DNA of 64,000 nt, taken from assembly GCA_029204225.1 (NCBI GenBank), contig CM055102.1, positions 47,834,870-47,898,869 on the forward strand. Direction: 5' to 3'. The position numbers and the translations under genes were made by a program. Below the pieces are notes generated by a model that saw only the letters and a program-made list of their open reading frames with translations, was not told where the DNA came from and made no database searches. Below, one piece after another: positions 54,738-64,000 of this stretch; positions within the stretch are counted from its first letter, which is position 1; each line of letters opens with the position of its first letter. The DNA comes from Diphasiastrum complanatum. Lineage: Eukaryota; Streptophyta; Lycopodiopsida; Lycopodiales; Lycopodiaceae.

Positions 54738-55784
54738 ATGGAAAACAGACGAAAGCCGCAGCTGGGGACTGCCCAGGTTATCAGACTGTTGCTGGAGTTA
54801 ACCATCCTATCAATCTCAGCTCAACAAACGCAAGGATGGTACAATGACAGGCCTCCTCCTCCTCCCAAACATCCAAAGTATTACCCTCCCCCACTGCCAC
54901 CACCACCTACTCATCATCATCATCCTCCTCCATCATCATCTCCTACAACACCTTCGGAATCTCCAGGATCAATCCCGGCTCCAAATCACCATAGCCCAGC
55001 TCCATCTCCATCTACAAAATCGTACCCATATCCCTCTCCATCACCATCGTACCAGCCACCCAGTTCCATTCCCACTCCTCCACCTTACTCGCCTTCACCT
55101 GGACATCCAGTTAGTCCACCCTACCTGTCTCCTCTTTCGGGATCTCCAAGATCAATCCCGGCTCCAAGTCACCACAGCCCAGCTCCATCTCCATCTACAA
55201 AATCGTATCCAAATCCTTCCCCATCGCCATCTTACCAGCCTCCCAGTTTCACTCCCACTCCTTCACCTTACTCGCCCTCACCAGGACATCCAGTTAGTCC
55301 ACCCTATCTCTCTTCTCCACCAGGATCTCCCGGACATCCTAGTGCGCAACCTTCTTCATGGACTCCAACCTACGCTTCCCCTGCACCAGGATCCGGTGTG
55401 CCATCTCCTGGCCATCCACCTGTTCCTCCATCTCCATCAATACCCGCAGTCAGTCCGCCAACTTCAGGCAATCCGGCTCCTGCATCTTCGCCCCTAAGTC
55501 CTTATTCATCACCGCCTGGACAGGGTGCGTCACCTCCTAGACACTTTCTTTCTCCTGCACCAACACCTGATAATGGCTCGAGTGGGCTCTCACCGGGACA
55601 GACGGCAGGAATCGTTGTTGGAGCAATCGTTGGTGCCGCTATTCTGCTGTGTCTTGCAGCACTCCTGTATAAGAAGAAAAGAAAGCGCAGAGATGATGAC
55701 TACGGTTCTGAGGTTACTGTTGCTCAAGAGACTACAGGTGCTGAGTATGAGGTCGTGGCTCAAAGTTCTGAGACAGCAAGGTAA
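54738..55784 (+). CDS. proline-rich (extensin/AGP-like) single-pass membrane protein, paralogue
   Basis: A frame of 348 residues, apparently intact. A signal-like start (MENRRKPQLGTAQVIRLLLE then LTILSISAQ) precedes the Ser/Pro ectodomain. The ectodomain has HHHHPPP, many SP and SPSP motifs, and two copies of a 61-residue block (SIPAPxHHSPAPSPSTKSYP through PGHPVSPPYLS) made by a 183-bp tandem duplication (copies start near 54961 and 55144). A membrane span lies at about 290-311 (GIVVGAIVGAAILLCLAALL), then KKKRKRR and an acidic tail with AEYEVV and the same SSETAR end as the paralogue. Span and tail are far more conserved between the two genes than the ectodomain. There is no kinase domain. 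Head-to-head with the gene at 42773. Role inferred: cell wall-plasma membrane contact. Confidence 0.85.
   Translation: MENRRKPQLGTAQVIRLLLELTILSISAQQTQGWYNDRPPPPPKHPKYYPPPLPPPPTHHHHPPPSSSPTTPSESPGSIPAPNHHSPAPSPSTKSYPYPSPSPSYQPPSSIPTPPPYSPSPGHPVSPPYLSPLSGSPRSIPAPSHHSPAPSPSTKSYPNPSPSPSYQPPSFTPTPSPYSPSPGHPVSPPYLSSPPGSPGHPSAQPSSWTPTYASPAPGSGVPSPGHPPVPPSPSIPAVSPPTSGNPAPASSPLSPYSSPPGQGASPPRHFLSPAPTPDNGSSGLSPGQTAGIVVGAIVGAAILLCLAALLYKKKRKRRDDDYGSEVTVAQETTGAEYEVVAQSSETAR
54961..55326 (+). repeat. 183-bp in-frame tandem duplication in the ectodomain
   Basis: TCAATCCCGGCTCCAA occurs at 54969 and 55152 and the following 180 bases align closely. The paralogue has a single, more diverged copy. Confidence 0.9.
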
Positions 55785-55834
55785 GGGTGTCTGAGAGTTC
55801 TGAATACACCACTCGAGATTCTTTTGTTTTTTAG
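55781..55834 (+). other. possible 54-nt intron overlapping the stop codon (plus gene)
   Basis: The last codon and TAA form GCAAG|GTAAGG; TTTTGTTTTTTAG|TTCC follows at 55834. Removing it would replace the stop by ASSKLNVLLRLLLAKGIY. It mirrors the minus-strand paralogue. Confidence 0.3.
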
Positions 55835-56265
55835 TTCCAAGCTCAATGTCTTGTTACGATTGCTGCTTGCTAAGGGAATTTACTAGGGAATGGAGTAACT
55901 GAGTATTGTGTTCGGCTTACAGAGCGTATGCTTGATTATTATCTGCTGCAAAACCTTGCGCGACAACAAAATTTCACATCAGCAAGGCTTCAACGAAAAA
56001 TACCCAACGCAGCAGATCTGAATAGCTTTATAAGAATCTACAACGAAGATTGTCACGGCAAGAATCAGAGTACAGCGTATACACATATGACAAACCCAAT
56101 TGACAATCAACGAAAAGCCTGTGACTGTACACAGCAAACCTCTCTGCTCATACATTCATTGCAAAGGAAAAAGTAAGCTGACAGCAAACTCTTGGAGATG
56201 AAGGAGATGAAGGACTACTATTATATCGGAAGAGGTAGCTGATAAACAAACTCTGAGTCTTGATA

Positions 56266-57857
56266 GACAAAATGTCAAAAATAAAACTTCAAGCAGGAAC
56301 TCTATGTATGTGCCTATGTATGTTGATCTGTGTATAGCAAGACTTTGACTGCAGGTTCTTTTATTCTCATTTCGATATCAGTGAGAATGAGACTTGCTGT
56401 AATCATTCATCGTGTATTATAATTCATATCACCAGATTGGATTGATTCAAAATAACTATTGAAAAATTTCACATTTTTTCTATAATTTTGATTCGCTACA
56501 GTTCATTTGAATTACAGTAACGCAGGACACTCCCTCCCCTCACATAAAGATCATTTGCTTGGTGGCTTGATGTGTATCTTTTGCAAATTACCTCAAAAAC
56601 TATGACAAAAAGAAATTAAAGACACCCGAGGAAACTATGACTCTGCTCTCCTCTAATTCTTGGATTGGAGATTCTGTTGGGCGAATGACGGAATCCCCCC
56701 TGCTGCTGCACCATAGCTTGAACTATCCTCACGATTTTCGAAAAGGTGGGGCGTTTATTTTAGATGAGGGTAGCAAAGCTTCTCCTCATGTATTGACCAC
56801 CTTGTTTCATTTTTTTTGTGATTTTTTTTTTTCCAATGTGCATGTTGCAAATCCATAATCTACTAGCTTTAAACTTGAATTGCCTAAGAAATTGGTTCAA
56901 GCTCTCTCCTCTCTTTACTTGGGTGCCTCTTCTATCCTCCTAACCAATGGCTATTTGTCACCTCTTATGAAAGGTAAGGCAAGGATCCTCGTTATCCCCT
57001 TTCATGTATGCAATTGCAACTATTCCAATCATCAAAACGATTAAGAAAGCTGATCTAGGTGGTTTATGACCGCAACTTCACTTACCACATCTGACCATCT
57101 CTTATGAATTCTATGTGGACAACATGGGAGTTTTTATTCCAATAATCAATTGGAATTTCAGAAATTTTTGAAGACCATGCATAATTATTGTGAAGCAGCA
57201 CGTGCTCAAATCAATTTGGAAAAATTCATCATTGTGGTATTCTAATTGTCTAGCATGGTCAATTGTTTTGTCATCTGGAAATACCTATTGGTCTGTATGC
57301 TTACTATCATGGCAAAATTAAAACCTCTTGTTCTCTTTCTTCTCTCTTTTAGGCCATAGGTTTCTCACCAAATGGTTTTATTACCATCAACATGAGGTTA
57401 ACACGAACAAGAACATTGCCAATCATAATAGTGGAGATGCCATGAAGATCTTGAGTCCAAAAGCAGGTGTAGAGCGGTAGGACGCTTTGCCAATTTGGGC
57501 CAAAGAAACTTGGTTTTGTGAATCCATATATCGCCTTAAACTTCCTCTTCTTCTCATTGCATATAGCATCTGGGAAGAAAGAAATGAGAGAATCGTCCCA
57601 ATTTGTCACGAAGCTTGTTAGACGCTTTAGTCACTATAGGAATCCTACTTTCAACCACATGACCGCTGATCTTTACAGCTGCATTGCCACCAAAGTCCTC
57701 TATTGAATGTAAATAATGATTGATTGTCCAACATCCCCATCCCTGTAGCATTATTTTTTACTCTAGGTAGCTCAGCAGAGATGAATTTGGTTAAATTGTA
57801 AGCCTGGAATGCACCACAAGATGAGCAATGAATGAAGTGCACGTGACTCCTGAATCA
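56266..57857. other. stretch without recognised genes
   Basis: Frames at 56637-56858 and 57349-57842 show no recognised motif. Nothing supportable was seen. Confidence 0.4.
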
Positions 57858-58250
57858 ATGTTGCAATTTGAACTTCTGATTTTGCTCACAATAGATACTT
57901 CTCTGAAGAAAACACTATTGTGTCGGACGGTGCAAATTGTAGGGAAAAGCATCTGATAGTCGATATTAAGATTTTGAGGCCAATTTGAGCGAGCGAGTTC
58001 AATGGATCAACTCTTTGTTACCCCAAATTGTTTCGAAAAGCAGAGGATCGTTTCTATGTTGCAATTTGACCTTCCGATTTTGCTCGCAATGGTGACTTCT
58101 CTGAGGATATCACTGTTACGTCGGAAGGTGCAAACTGTAAGGAACGGCATCTGATATTCGATTTTAAGATTTTGAGGGCAACTTGAGCGAGCGAGATCAC
58201 TAGATCAACTCTTTGTTACCCCAAATTGTTTCGGAAAGTAGAGGATCGTG
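57858..58250. repeat. 198-bp tandem duplication
   Basis: ATGTTGCAATTTGAMCTTC begins at 57858 and 58056. Both units contain GATTTTGCTC, GTCGGAMGGTGCAAA, GAGCGAGCGAG and TCAACTCTTTGTTACCCC in the same order, ending AGAGGATCGT. They differ at scattered bases. Confidence 0.92.
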
Positions 58251-58760
58251 ATTATACAAAGAGTAGCAGTTCCTACCGCTTCCGCCCAAAAGGAATTTGG
58301 CAATCCCTTTGCCTTGAGCATGCTCCTCGCACACTCAACTATAGACCTATTTTTTTGCTCAACCACGTCGTTCTGTTGCGGTGTATATGGAGCAGTAAAC
58401 TATCTCTTTATCACACATGCTTTGCAAAGATCTTTGAACTCATTAGAAATATACTCACCACCCTTATCTGACCTGAGAGTCTTTAACCTCTTCCCTGTGT
58501 GGTTTTCCACCAAAGCTTTCCACTGTTTGAAGTATTTGAACGCTTCAGATTTCAGCTTCAAAAAATAGACCCATACCTTCTGTGAAAACTCATCTACGAA
58601 GGTCATGAGATAGTATGCCCCCCCCTTGCTGATTTGTCCAGCATGGGACCGGATAAATCTGAATGCACAAGCTCAAGAATGCCCTTGGCCCTAGTAGCTT
58701 TCTCCTTTGAAAACTTTTTCTTTTGTTGCTTAACACTAATACTTTTGATTTGCCATAACT
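58248..58760 (-). pseudogene. copia integrase relic
   Basis: The minus strand carries KEKATRAKGILELVHSDLSGP (about 58720-58660), then TFVDEFSQKVWVYFLKLKSE and LRSDKGGEYISNEFKDLCKA (58606-58400). After a frame change [20 protein letters not shown] follows. The DNA between (about 58400-58380) reads PYTPQQN-like and E-Q-K-N. Two core Asp positions are visible. The relic starts inside the second 198-bp repeat unit. Confidence 0.75.
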
Positions 58761-59017
58761 TTTTAGTCGTAGCTCAGAAGTATGTCATCTAACATATCAT
58801 TGGAAAGCCCTTTCGAGCGATTTGCAATGCACCAAACTCCGCTAAATTCGGACTTACCACTAAAAAGTTATGTCATTTTTAGTATGGAATCAAAATGTGG
58901 ACTCAAAAAGTTAAGTTACCTAGATTTCAAATTTGAGTGTTTTGATTGGTCCATGTGTAAGAAAAATTTGAGAAAAAATATAAAAAGAATCTTTACAAAG
59001 GATCTTTTTTGGATTTA

Positions 59018-59410
59018 GAACTCCTCTAATGTCTGGCTGCCTCTCGCTGCTGCTTAAAACGATCTGGACTTTTTCAAAATTCTTTTTTCTCATACTTCCA
59101 GTCGACTTTTTCCACGTGGGAAGGCCTAGATCTACCAGCTCTCATTGTATCTTAGATCTTCGATTTGCGGCGAATCAAACGGCTCCCATGCGGCTCACCA
59201 TCCATTTTCATACAAACTGCATGTTGTCGGAGGGAACTGGGCACATGTGCTCAATGAAATGATTCTTGCAGTCTACGTGGACCTCACACCAGTCATGAAA
59301 TATGTCTCAGAAAAAGTGTATATACATGAGCTCCCTTGTGCGCGAGATGACCAACTTACCATGAGCATTCTCAATTATGCGACCATCCATGCCTATGTCA
59401 TGCGATAGTG
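59018..59410 (-). pseudogene. PF03004-like transposon fragment, inverted
   Basis: Read on the minus strand it aligns with 62100-62400: NAHGKLVISRTRE, then a KWMVSRMGA block shared with KKWMVSRMGG in the other copy, then a decayed GLPTWKKSTGS-type part, then RGSQ. The shared DNA block CCCATGCGGCTCACCATCCATTTT (59186; complement near 62240) is nearly identical. It lies about 500 bases from the plus-strand copy and points the other way. Confidence 0.5.
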
Positions 59411-59810
59411 GGACGTAAGCTGGTGGGGATGTCTACGAGGGTGGCATCAGGTAGGGGATAAGTCCCACCAATGTGAGAGTAGTCGGGAGGTGGAGTCAGG
59501 TGAGGAGTTGACTAAACCTCCTTAGATGACGACGAGTAGTCAACTAGTCTACCGGAGCTATGAGCCTCTCATCGAGCCCTCAATTTCTCCAACAGTCTAT
59601 CCTAATGCGAGGATGACAACTGATCCAAGTAGCTGGATAAGGATTCCTCACTCGTGGAGGAAAAGCGGGATGATCCATGACTACGACTCTGACTGGAGGA
59701 TGTGTCGTGAGACATAATGGGCAGAAGAGAAGGAATGAAAAATACTGCAGACAACCAATGAACATTTTAGAAATAGTAAAAAAAAGAGATTCATGTGATG
59801 AGCATGCAAA

Positions 59811-59813
<3 letters not shown>

Positions 59814-59896
<83 letters not shown>
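59814..59896. repeat. (TC)n microsatellite
   Basis: About 83 bases of uninterrupted CT, just upstream of the PF03004-like exons. Confidence 0.96.
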
Positions 59897-59899
<3 letters not shown>

Positions 59900-59929
59900 T
59901 AATAAAAAAGGCATCTTGCACGAATTCTT

Positions 59930-60442
59930 AAAGGGTCTTTTTGGAACTCAAAACTCCTCTAATGGTTTGACTAGAGACCACGGGGGCTTCTGACTTGGGA
60001 AGTGGTGGCGAGGTTTATTTTCAGGCCCACTTTGTAAGTCTACCCTAAACCCTTAAGTTGAATTCGACTTGTTATTATCATTATTTTTGAATTTTTCATT
60101 TACACACCCTAGACTAAAATACTTTCTTGATATGTCATGACAAATTGGAACGTTTATGCAAAAATCTGCTGTAGGGTGGTCTCCCACCCATGAGGAGTAT
60201 ATGTATGTGTATGGCCACAGTACGCAAGCATTACTCAAGTTATTGGAGAGGCAAGGTGTGCGAATAAATTGGGATGTTGCTCCTGAGGTATGACATCAAA
60301 TATATTTTATCTTCTTTACATTTGTTGTCTCAGTCACCCCAACCACATTTATCACAAGACCAATTCACGTTTGTTGCGCGTGCAGGAACAAAAAACCCCA
60401 CCTGATGACCAGGATGAGGATGGATCAGATAGATCTAGCTAG
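59930..60442 (+). pseudogene. PF03004-like transposon gene fragment, three exon ends
   Basis: The exon 1 tail reads LETTGASDLGSGGEVYFQAHF and ends at GTAAGT (60034). Exon 2 (about 60114-60287) reads KSAVGWSPTHEEYMYVYGHS, then QALLKLLERQGVRINW, and ends GAG|GTATGA. Exon 3 (60386-60442) reads EQKTPPDDQDEDGSDRSS-stop after a GTGCAG acceptor. Exons 2 and 3 are free of stops. The G-W-S-P-T-H-E-E block fits the G-R-x-P-T-x-x-E element of plant Transposase_24 proteins. The 5' part is missing; a CT tract and anonymous DNA lie where it should be. Confidence 0.55.
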
Positions 60443-62099
60443 TGTTTTCACTCTATAGCTAGCTTATCCATATGTATAGTTACTTTTGTGTTTAGTTCTA
60501 TCATTCTAGTTGGTACATTTGTCAACGTTTTAGATTTGTGGTTTATGTATATTCTTGAACTTTGACTAATAATGTAATTGAACTAAATTTGGTCTTGCAT
60601 CATGTGTGTATGTTTGTTTTGTTTTTTGTAAAGTGTTATTCACATGTCTTGAATTCCATGGCATTTAATTTCAATATTTGTAATTATTCGGGTATAATGA
60701 AGCTAGTATTTATCTATCAGACTCATTATTGAATGAAATTCATTTATTTGGACTCGACATTTTCCTGAACTTTTTTAGATGTGATTTATTTATGGCCCTA
60801 ATCAGGGTTGTTGTCATGATTCACTTTAAGCATTAGTTGTTTCAAGATGTAAAATTATGACCTAAGTTTAGTATACATGAGGTGGTAGAGGTGTAAGAGT
60901 CTTCCAATGGATTCCAAAAAACTACCTATCACCACATACCTATGTCTGTAATTCCATGAACTTTGACTTCAGTATTTATAATTTCTAGGGTGGAATGGAA
61001 GGAGTAATTTATTTTGTTCATTTATCAAACTAAACTTATTTATTTGAACTTATTTTTTGCACTAAATTAAATAGGGTTGCAATTTCTAAAACTATCTTTG
61101 GTTGCTTGCAGCAATTATCCCACATGTGTTTCCATTATGTCTCATGATACGTCTCTCAGTCAGGGATCTTGGCCGTAGTCATGGGTTGTCCCGTTTTTCC
61201 TCCATGAGTAATGATGAGCTCCTTAGTTATATGGATGGGATGTCTCCCTCACATGCAAGCAGAATCATGGAGAGACTATGGGCTCGTCATGAGGCACGAA
61301 GTTCTAGTAGGTTGGTTGATTAACCATCAACATCCTGTCTTTCTGAGGAGATCCAATCTCCACAACCCTTCGACCGAGGTATTTCCCCCTCCCACGAGGG
61401 TATCTCCGGTGGGAGTCTCCCCCCCGCATGATAATGCCAATGCCTGTTCCAAGAATTCCCAGAAGAAGAGAAATCATAGAATGAGCTGCCTCAGTGGCGG
61501 CTCCTGTTGTGGTGATGATGCCAATCATGTTGTGCCTCATGCGACCTCGAGTCGTGCACATCCCTCTAGGAGGCCTCATCATAGGGATTTCTTATATCGA
61601 GAAATACTAACTCAGGAAGCAGCGTGCATGGCACGTGGGGCATGGCATGTGATACTACACCTCTTGCATCTATCACACCTGAGTATCCCGGCACTCCCAT
61701 ACTCACTCCTCACATTTTTAAGTCTTCGGCACCCACCTCCCAATTGCAAGAATTCGTTTCTCCTGTGGGGACTCCATGGCACCGTGATCCCTATTACCAG
61801 GCCGATCCACCTATTTTTTCTCTTATTTAGACCCACGTTAGTGACACTCTCATTTAGACTTCTCCCCAACATTTTTCTCTTTAATCCTCTCCCTAACTTT
61901 CTCACCTTCAGACTCCTCTCCAAACTTCTCCTGTTGCAGACACTTCCCCCACTCTATCCACTTCTCCTTGGCCCGACACCACTCTTATTGACACTCCCTT
62001 TGCCACCTCTCCACTAGTTGACTTCTTGCCGTCTTATAACATAGATGTGGAGAAGTGCATAGTTGAGGATGACCGGGGTAGTCATGTCATCACTCGTAG
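60443..62099. other. stretch with weak N-terminal coding traces
   Basis: The frame 61102-61323 reads LSYMDGMSPSHASRIMERLW and later frames are Pro/Ser-rich and broken. It may be the N-terminal part of the third PF03004-like copy, but no motif confirms this. Confidence 0.3.
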
Positions 62100-62727
62100 G
62101 AGCAGCTCACGCATGTGGTTTTCAACAAGGACATTTTCAAGGACTGGCGCAGAAGAATTATGTTGTTGACAAGTTGTATAAAGAGTTTCCAGTCCCCTCC
62201 TCCGATATGTAGTTTGATAAAAAAATGGATGGTGAGCCGCATGGGAGGTATGATGAGCTACGACAAATTGGAGATCCAAGATGTGGTGAAAGCTGACAAA
62301 TCTAGGCCATACCACATGCACAAGGAAGACTCGAAGTTTTATGAAGAAAGAATGTCGAGAAAATCCAAATCGCTTCAAGCAACCACGAGAGGCAACTAAG
62401 AAGCGACTGGAGACTACAGGGCCTTCTCACCTGGGAAGCGGCGGTCAAGGTTTTTTTCATGCCCATTTTGTAAGTCTCTCCACCCATATCTTGAATTTGA
62501 TATTATCGTAATTCAAATTCTATTTTTCTAATCTTCTTGCAGTAGCTAGATTATTTCTGTATTTGTTTAAATTATAGTCAAAATTTTGTCGGTTCATGCA
62601 TAAATCTACCGTGAAGCGGTCACCCACAAAAGAATAGTATAAGTATGCATATTCTAACAACATGCAATTATTACTCGAATTACTGGAGAGAAAAGAAATC
62701 AAAATTGATTGGAATAGATATTTTGAG
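62100..62727 (+). pseudogene. PF03004-like transposon gene fragment, decayed
   Basis: In broken frames: NYVVDKLYKEFPVPSSDM (about 62160), KKWMVSRMGGMMSYDKLEIQ (62217), RPYHMHKEDSKFYEE (62305), then NRFKQPREATKKRLETTG and SHLGSGGQGFFHAHF, ending at GTAAGT (62470). Exon 2 ends at 62727 with LLLELLERKEIKIDWNRYFE and a GAG|GTATAT donor, but has an internal stop after SPTKE. It aligns block by block with 5190-5513 and 59930-60287 at the same splice positions. Confidence 0.5.
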
Positions 62728-64000
62728 GTATATATGGCTTCAAGCTATATTTTAACTTCACTACATTCATTTCGTCTGACTCTCACTCTCACCACATTTC
62801 GTGAGAACTTACTCATCTTCATTGCACGCAAGTATCACAGTCCCAATCCCATGCATCACAGTCACATGAGTTCGATGTCCATGGCTAGGACGAGGACAAC
62901 CAAGTTGGATCTAATTAGGTGTTTCATTCTAGTACACACGTATGTGAGAGTTAGTGTCAACTTAGTTGGTAATATATTTTTGTACTTGGAATATTTATGT
63001 ATGAATATATATTTGTTTAAGTTAAGTCTTCTTCATCAATCTTCAACTGCATGAAGTGTAATTCAAATATTTGCAAAAAAAATTATTAACAATTATGAAC
63101 AAATGATTTTGCTTACCAACTGACTCAAGTCCAATCTAAGATAGCTACCCCCTGATGATCATCCCATGTCATCCATCCCTATCAGGTATACCAATGCCAT
63201 CACCAATTTTGAAAATCTGAGCATCTACCCTGTAGTGCCCACATGTATTACCCCAAGCTAGCTCCAAGCTACACTTGTGAATGGTTCCAAACCACTCCTT
63301 GAGAATACACTAAGATGTGAACTCCAAAGTCACCATCAAGTCCCTCACATGACTGTGCATGCCAATATCCCTCCAAGTGGACCTATGAGATCTTTCATGG
63401 CCCAAGCTATACAATCTGCACCTTGTCATCACTAGAATCTGCATCCCTGATGCAATACTGATACGACAAATTGACTTCAATTACCCAGAATAGGCTATTG
63501 AAGTGTAACTCTCTAATGACAAACCTGATACACTGCTCCACAGCTACAATGACTTGATAAAAAATGATTTACCGACTGCAAAATTGCAAAACATCACACT
63601 TACCAATCGCCAAGAGCATCCAAAGTGTGATTACTGACCCATTCTTCATCCTCCATGTGTCCCACACACACCCCACACACAGCTCGTCCAATGCAAGTCC
63701 GCTATAATGCCCAATGGCTTCCAACTGGCACCACCTCGCACTTCCATCACCCGTGATCGCTACTACGTGTGTACCTCCAACATAGGCCATATTTCCCTCC
63801 GAACAAGAAATTTCCAAGCTACAGATGTGTGTGTCAATGGAGCTATCACCTAACTCAACAATACCACTGTCGATCGTACTTGTGAGAGCATTCTCCCAAA
63901 ACGCCACCTGACATTGGTCGGTTCTAACTCCAAGAGTTGAACCTGATCACGAGATTTTTCCACCTGTAACTAGCATACCATGCCTACTTCCTCTCACCTA
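62728..64000. other. stretch without recognised genes
   Basis: The frame 63569-63907 (minus, 112 residues; GGTHVVAITGDGSARWCQLE) looks moderately protein-like but was not recognised and may continue past the window end. Acidic-tail exon 3 of the PF03004-like copy may lie near 62890 but is not clear. Confidence 0.35.

Larger units (their letters stand above)
53210..56265 (+). repeat. inverted duplication, right arm
   Basis: Homologous to about 42371-45370 in inverted orientation, including promoter region, gene and 3' flank. The spacer between arms is about 7.8 kb and holds the 46-51 kb copia relic and the CT/hairpin block. Divergence is clearly higher than between the young copia LTRs. Confidence 0.8.

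Noticed and set aside
54844-55497. 217-residue His/Leu-rich frame
   Set aside because: Out-of-phase shadow of the proline-rich gene, whose frame has a signal-like start, a membrane span and a conserved tail.

Overview
The window is plant nuclear DNA, very rich in LTR retrotransposons. Evidence: initiator-Met-tRNA primer-binding sites of the Ty1/copia type (TGGTATCAGAGC or its complement at 774, 13454, 16146 and 46449), copia and gypsy polyprotein domains, GT-AG introns, a hydroxyproline-rich (extensin/AGP-like) membrane gene pair, plant PF03004-like transposon ORFs and long (GA/CT)n tracts. Gene density is very low (two credible host genes in 64 kb), as in large genomes of conifers, cycads, ferns or lycophytes. 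The species cannot be told from the sequence. No tRNA, rRNA or CRISPR array was seen. Layout. 1-785: copia LTR end with a GA microsatellite inside it, plus PBS. 786-7160: anonymous DNA with a broken ParB-like coding relic (minus), a spliced PF03004-like relic (5190-5931), a CT tract and a cluster of GCCACACATGGC dyads. 7161-17108: a nest in which a young 6,426-bp copia element (7695-14120, 655-bp LTRs, GTCAC target duplication) sits inside the LTR of an older copia element that carries only gag and protease. 17109-30277: mostly decayed DNA with an unknown exon set (18.6-19.9 kb), tandem repeats and several copia relics. 30278-34620: a complete but broken copia element that lacks the integrase core. 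34621-42060: a copia integrase piece, a gypsy RNase H-integrase piece followed by an unusual 3' coiled-coil ORF, an inverted copy of that ORF with inverted LTRs, and another copia relic. 42371-56265: a large inverted duplication (arms of about 3 kb) holding two head-to-head genes for proline-rich single-pass membrane proteins; the 7.8-kb spacer holds a decayed copia element. 56266-64000: tandem repeats, a copia integrase relic and three fragments of the PF03004-like transposon family, followed by unrecognised DNA. Host function: only the two proline-rich genes look intact. Each predicts a secretion signal, a Ser/Pro-rich wall-type ectodomain, one membrane span, a basic stop-transfer segment and a short acidic tail with a conserved AEYE motif. 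Their ectodomains differ in length because of a 183-bp internal duplication in the plus-strand copy, and only the minus-strand copy has a clear TATA box. Almost everything else is mobile DNA in various states of decay. Many elements have lost catalytic residues (protease Asp to Gly, integrase Glu to Lys, a deleted protease D-S-G-A), and the youngest element is already defective.
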